A DNA stretch of 64,000 nt from Tanypteryx hageni (Eukaryota > Arthropoda > Insecta > Odonata > Petaluridae), in the NCBI GenBank assembly GCA_028673005.1, contig CM054114.1, positions 122,603,307 through 122,667,306 of the forward strand, in the 5' to 3' direction. Positions within the stretch are counted from its first letter, which is position 1, and the number at the start of each line of letters is the position of its first letter. Shown here in pieces: positions 46,176 through 57,173 of this stretch. The translations under genes and the position numbers were made by a program. Below the pieces are notes generated by a model. It was not told the origin of the DNA, did not search any database, and worked only from the letters and a program-made list of their open reading frames with translations.

Positions 46176-46868
46176 GAGAGAGGGAGGAAGGAGATGGGGA
46201 GGGAGGAGAGGAGGGAGGAGAGGGAGAGAAAGGAGGAAAGAAGAGAAAGAAAATAAGGAAGGGAGGAGAGAGTAAGGAGGGGGAGATAGAGAAGGGAGGG
46301 AGAAAGGAGGATAGGATTGAGAGAGGGAGGTAGAGAGATGGAGGAGGGCGGGAGAAGAGAAAGAAAGCGAGGAAGGGAGGAGAGAGGGAGGGAGGTAGAG
46401 AGCGGGAGAGAGTAAGGCGGAGAGAGTGAGAGAAGGGAAGGGAGAAAGTAGGAGAGGAGTCAGAGAGAGAGGTCGAGAGATGGAGGGAGAAGGAGAGAAG
46501 GAAAGAGAGAGGAAGAGTAAGGGGCAGCAGAGAGAGATCGAAAGACCTGCATGCCACCGCTATCTTCACCAATGTCTCATCCAACATGCTCGCACACCCA
46601 CGCCCCTCCGAAGAACAGAGATAGGACTGAGGGAGACATTCATCATAGGAGATAGCCGGGCGGACGAGAGAGGGGAGGAGTAGGTGGAGGGAGGGAGGGG
46701 GCACAGGACTCTTGCCGACCGGCACCAAACATTCAACAGCAGCAAGAGCATCCTCTCCGAAAAGTCACTTCCGCTCCAGTGACTCAACGGCCCAACATAG
46801 TCATCACAGGAGGAGGAGGAGGGGGAGGTTCAAGGGAGTTTCCGGGCACCGTAAACCACACCCACGCC

Positions 46869-47534
46869 ATGCCCCTTCTACTCCGACACCCGCGAGATGT
46901 TGGCGGAGGTCACCAAGAGCACCACCACCCCAAGAAGAAGGACCTCGTCTCCCTAAAGCGCACGCCCACCTTCGCCACCTTGCTCAGGAAGGAAGTCTGC
47001 AGCCTCAGGACCTTCGATCCGATGTTCAGGTACTCCCTAACGAGGCTGCAGGAGGAGGAGGGAGAAGGTGGGAGGACGGGTAGGGAGGGAGGGGAAGGGA
47101 GGTGCGGGGCGCAGTGGGCGAACGTGAGAAGCGCGGTGGAGAAGGTGGTGCTGTCCTGCTTGGCAGGCAAGGAAACCCCGAAGAGCCCTCTGGCTGATGG
47201 GCAACTCTCCGCGCTGCATTCGGACGTGAGGGTCCTGCTGAGGTCGGAGGCGGGAGCGTTCATATTCGAATACCTTAAGGACAAGCTGCTTCCGGGTGCG
47301 GCGGAGAAGGTGCTGGAGGAAGTGAGGAAGAGGAGCGGGAGAGACGAGGAGAAGCTCAAGGTCGGAGAGGCAGTGACGCCCACAGCAACAGCACCGGACA
47401 GTGGGAGGATGGGGGTGGAAGACGCGCGAAACGTCTGCGACCCCCGCAAACTGTGTTCGGTGTTGTCGACTACGTGGGAACACTTCTACTCGCACTGCCT
47501 TCCTCTTCTAGAGGGCATCTTCTATCAGGTCAAG
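46869..47534 (+). CDS. PRR5/Protor-like TORC2 subunit, one exon
   Basis: The exon encodes a PRR5 (Protor, HbrB-like) domain. Homologous blocks in order are WANVRSAVEKVVL, LHSDVRVLLRSEAGAFIFEY (the most conserved stretch), LKDKLLPGAAEKVLEEVR and, after a lineage-specific insert of about 40 residues rich in Gly, Thr and Glu, STTWEHFYSHCLPLLEGIFY. PRR5 proteins bind Rictor in TOR complex 2, which phosphorylates AKT-type kinases at membranes. The exon ends at a consensus donor, CAAG|GTGAGG (47534/47535), just after IFYQVK, where the human protein continues in the same domain. The start is uncertain: ATG at 46869 is the first good candidate, but the frame is open upstream and could be entered by splicing. 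GC content is far above the surroundings. Remaining exons are not in view. Confidence 0.75.
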
Positions 47535-47728
47535 GTGAGGAGTAATTCATAAAATCGACGAGATTGGTCACGACAACAACTAGGTGTTGAGGTAAGGAAG
47601 CCCAGCGGACATTTACCAATAGGAGATCCGCTGGGGTGTCGGAGGGAGACGTTTACACATGTAGATTGCAGCTTTCTGGGTAATCTCTTCGTCAAAACAA
47701 GAGAGAGATAATTTGTGGTGTGTGTGTA

Positions 47729-47793
<65 letters not shown>

Positions 47794-48027
47794 ACTTACG
47801 GAAAAGGAAAGGTAAAATGAATATATGGATGTCAACAAGGTGTTGGGATGAGGAAACCCAGTGAGCACTCACCAATCAGACGACTTCAGGTTGGCGAGGC
47901 TCCGGGGATGTCGAAGCGACACACGTAAAATAACACAAAAACACAGAAACATCACAAACGTAAAGCTTTCGGAACTACTCCTTCTTCAGCTACAGAGAGA
48001 GAACTCATCCCAACACCTTGTTGACAT

Positions 48028-48088
<61 letters not shown>

Positions 48089-48090
<2 letters not shown>

Positions 48091-49432
48091 GGGTGTTTCA
48101 AAATTATGTATACACAATTTAAAAATTTATATTTCGTGAACCAAATGTACAATTTGCACAATTTTTCTTTTATTTTAAAGCTTAAATGCATAATAATGGT
48201 GTCAATGAACAAAACTCAAGTAAGATGTTCAAAATGTCCACCACCAGCACTGATACATAAGCGACATCTCTCTTTAACAGAATTACATACTACAGTGCAC
48301 AAGTCAGTAGAAATGCTGCGTGCTTCTTGCTGTATTGCCATCCACAGATCCTCCAATGTTTGCGGTTTCTGACCGTAAACTTTATCTTTCAAGTATCCCC
48401 ATGCAAAAAAATCTAAAGGAGTGAGGTCTGGAGACCTTGGAGGGTATTCAAAAACACTCCCCCTGCGACCTATCCATTGCTCAGGAAATTCATTGTTCAG
48501 GTACTCCCGCACAGTTGTATGAAAATGTGGGGGTGCACCATCCTGTTGAAGATACACCAATGTATCCGGAAACATGTTTCTGATATTAGGTACTGCATAA
48601 TTTTTTAACATATTAAGGTAACTTTCTCCATTAACAGTGCCATTGAATCTGTAAGGTCCGATTATTCCACGAGAGGAGAGTCCCATCCACACAGTAAAAC
48701 CTGGTAGATTGACATCTTTCTCCAATGTGAAGTGTGGATTTTTACCTGCCCAGTAAACGCAGTTATGACGATTCACATGGCCATTCAGCTTGAACGTGGC
48801 TTCGTCTGACCATACAACTGAATCTTTAAAAGCATCGATTCTACCATTTTTTCGTATGTACCACCCACAAAATTGTGTTCGTCGATCTGAATCATCTTCT
48901 TGGATTGAATGCAGTAATCGAGGTATAAATGCCTTCAATTTTATGGCCTTTAGGATTCTAAAAACACTTGTATGGCTCAATTGTAGCTTACGTGAACACT
49001 GTCTTGTAGACTTCCTTGGGGAGCGGGTAATTGCATCTCTGACAGCTTCAACATTTTTGATACTTCTTGACGTTCTTTTCCGCCCACAGCATGTCTTGTT
49101 GATATTGTTCACAGTTTCATGTTCCTCAAATTTATCACGCAGACGGGTAATCGTTAGACGAGTTGGTGCTTTTGTTCCATATTTTCTTTCCCATGCCCGC
49201 TGAACGTCTGTGACGTTTTCAAATTTCCAATACCATTTTAGAATTAACTTTCTCTCATTGAAACACATCTGCATGTTCTCCATCGTTTCCATGGATATTT
49301 GTAAATAATCAAACATTGTTAAAATAATTAATTTATTTTGCTTTAAAATAAAAGAAACATTGTACAAATTGTATATTTGGTTCACGAAGTATAAATTTTT
49401 AAATTGTGTATACATAATTTTGAAACACCCTG
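48089..49432 (-). mobile_element. Tc1/mariner-superfamily element with 93 bp TIRs, apparently intact
   Basis: Terminal inverted repeats of 93 bp (48089-48181 and 49340-49432) differ at only about four positions and begin CAGGGTGTTTCAAAATTATG. The right end is followed by TA; the left lies in a (TA)n(CA)n run, so the target duplication is not clean. The interior is one uninterrupted transposase gene. The state of the TIRs and gene suggests a young and possibly active element. Confidence 0.92.
48216..49316 (-). CDS. Tc1/mariner-superfamily (DDE_3) transposase, DD42D spacing
   Basis: An intact 366-residue frame. The ATG at 49316 (MFDYLQIS) is chosen because upstream codons lie in the terminal repeat. 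Residues about 20-130 form the N-terminal helix-turn-helix region of the DUF4817 type (ERKLILKWYW; RLRDKFEEHETV; GRKRTSRS; LQLSHTSVFRIL). The DDE domain has VVWSDEATF (Asp171), VYLQQDGAPPHF (Asp259) and SPDLTPLDFFAWG (Asp302), giving 42 residues between the second and third Asp, against 34 in classical mariner. The enzyme cuts and pastes the element at TA sites. No lesion is visible. The frame fills the space between the TIRs. Confidence 0.92.
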   Translation of the reverse strand: MFDYLQISMETMENMQMCFNERKLILKWYWKFENVTDVQRAWERKYGTKAPTRLTITRLRDKFEEHETVNNINKTCCGRKRTSRSIKNVEAVRDAITRSPRKSTRQCSRKLQLSHTSVFRILKAIKLKAFIPRLLHSIQEDDSDRRTQFCGWYIRKNGRIDAFKDSVVWSDEATFKLNGHVNRHNCVYWAGKNPHFTLEKDVNLPGFTVWMGLSSRGIIGPYRFNGTVNGESYLNMLKNYAVPNIRNMFPDTLVYLQQDGAPPHFHTTVREYLNNEFPEQWIGRRGSVFEYPPRSPDLTPLDFFAWGYLKDKVYGQKPQTLEDLWMAIQQEARSISTDLCTVVCNSVKERCRLCISAGGGHFEHLT

Positions 49433-49740
49433 TATATATACACACGGAAGAGGAAAGGTAAATGGGATAAATGGATGGCAACAAGTTGTTGGGATAAGGA
49501 AGCCAGGAAGCCCAGTGAGCACCCACCAATAAGATGATTTCAAGTTGGCGAGCTGCTGGGGGTGTCGAAGTGACACACGTAAAACAAACACAAAAAACAC
49601 GGAATCTTTCGGAGGTGATCCCTTCGTCAGAAGAGAGGCATGGGGGTGGAAGGGTAGTGCGGAAAAGTCGGGGATTGGTGGATGGGGTGGGGCAATGGCC
49701 GAAAAGGAGTGAAATGCTAGCGAAGATCCAACCTTAGAAG

Positions 49741-50558
49741 TGTGGATGCAAAGGCCGCACCTAAAATGGCGATACTAAGGGAAACTAATGTATTGAACGT
49801 AACTGAGGTTCTTATGTAAATTTCAGTTCGGAGATATGCACGTATTTTTTCTGCTTGCACTCTAGGCTGAATTAGAAATTTTTAACAGGAAATACAATTT
49901 TTCGATAAGAGGAGGCAAGCTTTTTATTTGAATATATAAACCTCAATGAGTAACACGATAAAGATATTTGAGTCCCATCGAAAGCATGTACTATCTCCTA
50001 TTCCTCATTACCTCAAATTTCGCTATGTAAACGACTGGCAGGTAGCGTAGCCAAACACTGACCAACATTTCGTTAAGCTACCGACATATAAGCAGCTAAA
50101 TAAGCTTCGCCGCCGGTTCCCATTGTTTGCGACAGGAAATTCTTTCCATTTTTATTATCACTACTCTCGACAATCTCCGCGTGCCTCTTATCTTGTCTCA
50201 TAATCGCACAAAAGCCTTTTAACGAATGTACAACTTAAATGATATCAGTTGAAGAAAGGAGTTCGGGGTCTCTCCAGCAGGCGGCGAGACGAGACGCGCT
50301 ATTGCAAGTTGCGCTATTGCAGTCGCGTGTTAAATAGTAAGTCTCATTCTGTTTCGAAAATGAATTATCGAGATCACATTATGACTGGAACTCAACGATC
50401 GCTTTGCGGACGTTAGGATGATCTTGATTATCAACCGAAGTCTCATTCAGGTCATTGTGTTTAGCAGCTGGGATCAAATAAATGGAATAGGAGATTCCTA
50501 TTCACATCAGACCGAGAAATATACGCTTTGTCATATTCTAATAGTAATATCTCTAACA
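49741..50558. other. intron or intergenic DNA
   Basis: No exon or repeat recognised. It probably lies in the long intron of the PRR5-like gene, if that gene continues past this window. Confidence 0.35.
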
Positions 50559-50631
50559 ACCCGGATAGCTCAGTTGGTAGAGATTATGCTTTTTAACCTA
50601 AGGGTACAGGGTTCAAGTTTATCTTCGGGCG
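50559..50631 (+). pseudogene. tRNA-Lys(TTT) pseudogene
   Basis: A 73 nt copy of the tRNA-Lys seen at 57174. It keeps the acceptor start CCCGGATAGCTCAG and end TTCGGGCG and the GGTTCAAG T-loop. The D stem (GAGATT), anticodon stem and T stem (CAGGG against TTATC) no longer pair, so it is unlikely to be charged. Confidence 0.75.
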
Positions 50632-50925
50632 ATTAAATTTCCTCAAAATGAAACATTGTTGAGATCCAGAAAAAATAATCTCTTTGAGAGCGTTTTTTAG
50701 CTAAAGTAATTCAAGAAAAAGCGCCAAGCATGTATAACGAAATAGTAACAAGCAGTTCTGGAAAGAACTAATCCGCCTACTTTCAATACAATTTTATTAT
50801 ATATTAAGTAGGAGTGTACACAGGTTTCCCGTGGTACAGAAGTGATTTTCGTCAAATTCACCGTAGTACGTATAACCGTATACTAATGCATTTGCTTTGA
50901 AATCAGAAAATTATTTTTCCTTATA

Positions 50926-51735
50926 TTGTGGTAGCCCTGATTTTTTTATCCGTTCTAAATATAGTCATCTCGTGTTCCCATTCTATACTCGCCCTACAAA
51001 CAAAATTTCTTTGAAATTCGTTCAGTCAATACCTTCAAAATTCATTGTTACAGAAAAATTCTAACCCTGATATTGTGGTAGCCCTGTTTATTCGGCCCGG
51101 TTTAAATATGATATTTTTGTTATCTATTCATATAAAGATTAAATATACTATATTTGCTTCAAATCCATTCTGTCAGTTCTCTATAAATACGTGTAAAAGA
51201 AATATTATTTTACTTTTTACTGTGGTAGCCCTGTTCTTTATCTCCGATTTAAACATCTTGATTTAATTATGATATGTTGTATAAATCTTATATACACAAT
51301 TGAATTGAAATCCGCTCAGCCAAATCCTTATTTACTGAAAGAGTTTAATTTGTAATTTTGGCACCCGTTTGCCGATTCGGTTTGAATATGCTAATATGGT
51401 TTTTTATATAAGTGCATATTATAAGTATTAAATTTGGTTAAAATTTATATGGACAGTTCAACACAAATATGTGTAAAGAGAGATTTTATTACTCCTTACA
51501 TTGTGGCAGCCCTGCTTTCTCTATCTATACTAAACATCTTGATTTTGTTATTTTATGTTGCACGCCTACTTCATACAAAATTTCATTTAAATCGGTTTGG
51601 CCAATTCCTTCCAAATTCATAATTACCGAAAAGTTTAACTTTGCAATTGTGGCACCCCTGCTGAATCGATCCGGTCCAAATATGTCATTTTGGTCATTAA
51701 TATATGTGCATATTCTATGTACCAAATGTAGTTGA
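50926..51735 (+). repeat. decayed tandem repeat, unit about 145 bp, six copies
   Basis: The motif TTGTGGTAGCCCTG or a close variant begins near 50926, 51073, 51220, 51357, 51501 and 51647, a spacing of 137-147 bp. Each unit also has a GTTTAAAT(A)ATG block after the motif and a GAAAT.CGTTCAG(T/C)CAA.TCCTT block near its end. The array is followed by a G-run and ACACACACACGGACACCCTGG. No coding sense. Confidence 0.75.
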
Positions 51736-52353
51736 AATCAGTTGATTCATAAAGATGTTAAGGGAGGAGGGGGGGGGACACACACACGGACACCCTGGCG
51801 ATCTCATAAGACAACTTTCCATTTTTTGGAATGTAGGCTAAAAATAGCGCCAACTTAGAGATCACAGTAAAACACCGCCGGTTGGCAGAGAACACCGTAA
51901 GTCATAACACAGACGGAGAAGTTGACGATCGTTTCATAAGCGTTTGTAGAATTAGACCTTTTTTACTGGACGATATTCTCGTGTCAAAAATAGCCAATTT
52001 AGAATCTTATACATATTATATTATCGTAATCGTTGTCGAACATTTTGACAGGTTTTCATTGGTTGACTGGCCATCCAATCGGAGATCGGGACATTATTGT
52101 TTATATACCTTGGCTACATTATATGTTTACCTAAAAAGAACGATTAATTGTACGTGTTCTTATTTGAAAGATTAATATTAGTTTATAGGTTTGTATAGGA
52201 TTTTGGGAAGCTTATATCACGACCACTGTTTGACTATTTTTGTTATCCATTATTTGTAAAAATGCAGAATGTTGTGTACTCGCGAGCCCCTTGACGATAT
52301 TACGTCATTTTGTTTGTTTACTTTTTTCTGTTCTGTTTACGAAGAAAGAAGTT
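51736..52353. other. non-coding DNA
   Basis: No gene seen. A 97-codon frame at 51882-52175 has no recognisable domain and an incidental composition. Confidence 0.35.
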
Positions 52354-52438
52354 TAAAAGAACTTAGCAAGATCAGTTAATTTTATTTATCAGATCACTTG
52401 GAAAAGTTTACGAAGAAAGAAGTTTAAAATAACGGAAC

Positions 52439-52838
52439 AGCTATCGAAATACCCGTCAGACTTCCCTGATGCGATATCCGATCTTCTTTTGTTGTTCTGC
52501 TAGGATTTGAAAAGGGATCGCCCAACAGAAAGAAATTAATGTTATGACTTATTATTATAATTATATGAAATGTAAATAAAACCAGTATAAATGTTTTTTA
52601 GATGTTTCTTGGCCAAGCAAAATGTCCCTTTGAGGAGGAACCAAAAACACTACAAATAACTTACAGCAAAAGGTTCCTTTGAGGAGGAACCAAAAACACT
52701 TCAAATGACTTACCCAACCCGGTGGGGTCAGGTGGGGTCGAGCAAAATGTTTCTTCATGTTGAAATTTCCCCCAAAAAAAAAAACAAAATAAGATCGCAA
52801 ATCGCATCGGGGAAGTCTGACGCGTAATTCGACAGGTA
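52439..52838. mobile_element. foldback element with 55 bp arms, flanked by a direct repeat
   Basis: The left arm 52441-52494 and right arm 52783-52837 are inverted and share CGTCAGACTTCCC.GATGCGAT and GATCTT.TTTTGTT. Inside, a CCTTTGAGGAGGAACC unit occurs twice (52626 and 52675). Outside, about 50 bp beginning AAAAGAACTTAGCAAG is repeated directly at 52354 and 52843. It is a non-autonomous element of unknown class within a local duplication. Confidence 0.6.
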
Positions 52839-52895
52839 AGCTAAAAGAACTTAGCAAGGTCAGTTAACTTTATTTGTCTCATCACTTGGAAATCA

Positions 52896-53584
52896 AAAAG
52901 TTAAAATTAAAGAAAAATTAAATTAAACTTATCCTAAATTCCCATACAGATTAATAATAAATATGAAAAAAACCTGTTGATAATTTGTTCAAACTGGTAT
53001 TGAAATACTGGATTTTCCTGGGCACCGCTGGGTACTTCATTGTAACATCTTTTATAAATAAAATGTCTGATCAAATGAATTATTTTTAACAATCAAAATC
53101 AACTTAATGTGACAGCGAAGCGTCACAGGCTCCCTCGTGAATTATAACTAACGGTAATGTACATTCATATATAAAAAAATATTTTACTCCATAATGACGA
53201 CGAAACATTTAATCGCCCCGAGGTAAAAGCGTGAAAAAATATCGATCGTAGACGCCATGCGCTATGTAAACCGATGAATCGTACGGGTTGAATTAAGACG
53301 TCAGAGGTACTCCCAGTAAGTGAGCGTCACAGATGCCTTGGTAATGTTCCTTGCTCTTCGTAGCGCTGGTCTGCAATGTCAATAACTTCGGTCGGACCCG
53401 AAATGTTTTATGATTTATCGTCGCTTCCTTGTCTTCATTCTCCGCGAATTGTGATTTTGATCACAAAACACGTGCCAGAAAATAAGCATGGACACGAAGG
53501 GCGGGCGAACTTCAGTGAAAACGCAAGAATGGGATTGCGCGGGTAAATGAAAAATGGTTATTTCACCAATACCACAATCGCGAG
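52896..53584. other. non-coding DNA
   Basis: No gene or RNA recognised in this stretch before the truncated tRNA-Lys copy. Confidence 0.35.
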
Positions 53585-53630
53585 ACCCCGGATAGCTCAG
53601 TCGGTTAGATCATTAGGCTTTTAATCTAAT
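53585..53630 (+). pseudogene. truncated tRNA-Lys pseudogene
   Basis: The first 46 nt match tRNA-Lys (CCCGGATAGCTCAGTCGG and GGCTTTTAATCTAA with the TTT anticodon). The sequence then diverges before the variable loop, so the T arm and 3' acceptor strand are missing. Confidence 0.75.
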
Positions 53631-56507
53631 TTTAATGATTAGTCACAGAAAGATGTGTAGAAACTTCTAAATAGTACAATTAATCCAGTTAGGAAATGTA
53701 ATTTACACTGTTCGGTTTTGTTCGTGATATGTTCAGTTATGTTCGTAGTTTTTTTAGAAATGTTATTAGAATGTTCGGGAATCGGGTACAAAAAAGGTGG
53801 CAACCCTAATGTACATCCATGACAGACAGCACACTCTGTTTAGCCATGTCATAAGTTAAGAAAATTCTCTTACCAAAGAAATAGTAATGATACAAAAATT
53901 TCGTTCAAAGGCTTTCGTGGTGAAGTCTGATACAAAAATTTGTTCAAATAAGAAAGCAAAAATGTTTTGTTTTGTTTTTGAAAGCCAAAACAGTTTTAAA
54001 ATCAAGTATGCAACTTTTAGTTTGTGCAAAAGAATACAACTGTAATAAAAAACTGAAGGACTTATTAGTTAATCATAATCAGGCGAAGCGAGCGAGTGAA
54101 ATTTGAAGCTATTTGTTTAATTTCACTTTTTATTTTTCATATGGTGAGCCAATTCACGATTTTAATAGGTGAAACTAGTATTTTGCGAATTTCTTTTAAA
54201 TTTCCAATAATTATTTAACGACTTTGCACCCACGCTGCGCAAAATTGAGTTATTTAAAGTTAAATAGCAAAAATACAAATTTGTCTGTTTTACTTCGCTC
54301 AAACCCTCCACCATATTATAGTACGCATATTAAAAGTCGCATTTTCTAATTATTTTAAAATTAGTTTTCCAAATATAAATAACATATTTAAGTAAAATGA
54401 CTATTTGAAAATTACTTCAAAATTATATGGTATTGGCAAAGCCGGAAATGTGCTAACATCGAATGAGACGATCCAAGATCGTATGACTCTCAAAGATAAA
54501 GTGACCGGTTTTCTGATTAGCCGACGCAGGACAGAACCAAAAAGCCTTTCGAAGAGAGCAACCTTGATAGTATTCAAATTACCAGCTTCGATTATCAAAG
54601 GTCGTGCGGTAAGAAAAAGTTCATGAACATGCCCTTTATTTATCTGTTAATTCAAATGTTCAACTCATAGACGTTAGTAAAGCATGGACGAATTTGATAA
54701 TCTGAAAATGTTATGTACCAATTATATAGAATACAATCCGATACAAAATCAATTATGTTTGAGTATATTATTTATTGAATGGATATATTAAAAATGCATG
54801 TTCAAAAGGCAGGTGTGAAATAACTAAATTTACAATGCAAGGCATTTTCCGAGAAATATTAGAATACACGGCAAATAAGTCGGAATCTGTTCACTTTATT
54901 GTCAAATTAAAAATATATTTTAAGTAGCTTCTAAGTTTATACCTAAATCAAGAGTACAGAACATGCTCAATTAATTCTTTTGTGCAATTTTCTGGGACGG
55001 ATTGATACGAGGGATCCTTTTTCCATAAGACAGTAAGAGGGCATAACACGAGAATAAAATGATAGGCCGGTGATATTCCTTCCCTGCCACACACTAATTG
55101 CAGTGGCTTGCAGGATATTTATTCAGATTCGGATTTCATCAAACTTTTATACAATCGCCCAAACTTATGAATCTAAAACATGCTACGGAATATTTCGAAT
55201 AAAAGCCGTTCTTTATGCACATTTTTAGCCTACTTTCCAGAATGGAAATAGGCTTGTAGTTTTGTCGTTGTCTGTGCCAGTTCGTCTGTCTGTCCGTCCG
55301 TCCCCTCATTTTCACTATTGCACCAATACACCAATTTTCGTGACACTTGGTGGAAATTTCTTGCTACATGGGTCGAGCTCCCGAGGATAGTTTTTGTTGC
55401 GAAGATTGAAGTCCCGGGTTCGATTTCAGGAAATGTCCTTCCCATTTAATGTACATGGGAAATCTGAAATCCATCGTGCAGGGTAATTTTCTCGTGCACA
55501 TTAAAATATCTTATAATTGTAATATCAGAGCGGGATTTGTGCTGTTCTCTGAGAAAAGGAATGAAGATTCTAATTATCGTAGAATTTTGCTTGTTGGTCG
55601 TATTTCTTAGAATTTCACGTAAATACTGGCGTTTTTGCAGTTTTTATCACTCTTTGCGAGTATTGCCATAGCAACAACTACTATTGGACTTAGATTTGGT
55701 ATCGACTAGTACATACATACGTTATTTTTGACACATAAATACGTGTGATCAATTTAGTTTTCCATTCGAATGTATTTGTAATATTTTATAACGCTAAATT
55801 ATGAAATTTCGGAACACAAACAACAACATATCCGCGATGATTTAAAGCAACATAAGCATTAAATAGATTATTAAATGGAAAGTTTGGATTATCTTCTTTT
55901 TCATTCGCTGCTTTTATTGCAATCTAACTGAATAACAACGTGAAGCATATACACAAAATGCGAGTCTTCTAGCTCTCCTTCAAGACAAAAGAAAAATACT
56001 AATATATGACAGTGGAGTTTCCAAAAGTAGAGTAAGTAAATACTATACGAAAAAATGATTGGCATATGATTCCTTTATCACTTATTCACAGATTTTGCTA
56101 GGTAATAGAAGTTATGGCGCAGTATACCTCCCAGGTCCTTTTAACACTTGTAAAATACATGAGAATCTTTAGAAAATTCCGTAACACGCTATTATTTGTC
56201 GGCTTTGACTATTTTGAATGTTGTTTTTTAATGTGCTCCAGCTTAGGAATTGTTATAATGAGGTTAAATAGCACTCATTTTAAATGTCGGTCTTACAAAA
56301 AGTCTCATTACTGATTTTCAAGATAAATGTTTCGTGTATTTTAGGTGGATATTTTCCATGCAGTCAGCAATGTGAAACTCAAATACTGAAACCAGTGATT
56401 TCTCCTTTGTGTAATTCTTTAAAATTAAACATATTTTCGAAAATAACATTATCATGAGATATATATCAGAATTCAGACTAAAACACCGCTATTTTTTCAA
56501 AAACTTT
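53631..56507. other. non-coding DNA
   Basis: No gene recognised in 2.9 kb. The GTCTGTCCGTCCGTCC run near 55288-55305 and a tRNA-like CCCGGGTTCGATT at about 55413 suggest old repeats, but no boundaries are visible. Confidence 0.4.
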
Positions 56508-56559
56508 CGCCGGGACTGCGACTTGAACCTTAACGCTCTACCGACTGAGTTATCCGGGC
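56508..56559 (-). pseudogene. tRNA-Lys pseudogene lacking the anticodon arm
   Basis: On the minus strand GCCCGGATAACTCAGTCGG and GTAGAGCGTTAA run directly into GGTTCAAGTC and the 3' end. About 21 nt, including the anticodon stem-loop, are lost. Upstream (TTATGCGTGCTTGAATCGAT) and downstream (CGAAAGTTTTTGA) flanks match those of the intact gene at 57174, in inverted orientation. Confidence 0.8.
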
Positions 56560-57173
56560 TCTTACTCGCTTAATCTTGAATTTTACGTGATCGATTCAAG
56601 CACGCATAAAGTTTTGCAGGTGTCAATGTTCAAACTACGGGTAAAGCGGATAGTAGCAGGTTATTTACGCTTTCTTAGGAATAAATATATGAACTTCGTT
56701 TGATCTTGTACATTCAACGGACTGAAAAATATACAATTAATAGTTTTCGAAATGCTGAAGAAGTTACATATTATACAAGTCAGGTTTTTTTTAGATAGTT
56801 ATTAGATATAAACGAACTTCTAAAACTCTTTCCATTAAATAAAAGTATTTGTGGAATAAATGTTGCTATGCAAGGAAAGTGAGTAACGAAAACGTTCATA
56901 ACATTTAAATAATGAAATTAAAGTTAACTTGATAGCTTTTGTACACCGATTACTTATGTTGAACTGCAGAATACATAAACAGAAAATTAAAATCCTTATA
57001 AAACAAAATATTCTAATGTAAAGCTTTAGTATTTTTCTATAATATCGACGCAATGACACCAATTATTTCTTTCGTCACAACTTATGCTAATAACTATACT
57101 GTTGATACGCATCTAATTGTTATTTATGCGTGCTTGAATCGATAATGTATAATTCAAGATTACGTTCGTCAGA
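56560..57173. other. spacer between inverted tRNA-Lys copies
   Basis: No gene. The two ends (about 56560-56612 and 57121-57173) are inverted copies of the tRNA 5' flank. Confidence 0.6.

Larger units (their letters stand above)
45140..46680 (+). repeat. purine-rich (GGGAGGA/GAGA)n tract
   Basis: About 1.5 kb of almost pure G/A on the plus strand, built from irregular GAGAGGGAGG-type units and interrupted by a hAT MITE (45587-45898) and a LINE tail (46087-46175). It includes a (GATA)n run at 46090-46113. Long Pro/Ser/Leu frames on the opposite strand are by-products of composition. Confidence 0.93.
47560..49740 (-). repeat. Penelope-type repeat units separated by TA microsatellites
   Basis: Three related units (about 47574-47700, 47824-48000 and 49472-49645) share, on the minus strand, a CTGA.GAAGG..CGAAAG core, a TTTACGTGTGTC block, TCGACA.CCCC, CTCGCCAAC, then CACTGGGCTTCC and CCCAACA.CTTGTTG. 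The order and the hammerhead-like CTGA(A/C)GA..GAAAG core are those of Penelope-like element ends. (TA)n runs separate the units, and the array starts about 30 bp after the PRR5-like splice donor. A DNA transposon has landed between the second and third units. Confidence 0.65.

Noticed and set aside
45136..46728. Long minus-strand frames rich in Pro, Ser and Leu
   Set aside because: They are produced by the purine-only repeat on the other strand and appear in more than one frame at once.
46910..47495. Minus-strand frames opposite the PRR5-like exon
   Set aside because: They are shadows of the GC-rich coding exon on the plus strand, with no domain.
49317..49529. N-terminal extension of the DD42D transposase to 49529
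   Set aside because: These codons lie in the terminal inverted repeat and flanking DNA; the first internal ATG (49316) is the natural start.
55400..55435. tRNA-like CCCGGGTTCGATT
   Set aside because: Only a B-box-like stretch, with no cloverleaf around it.
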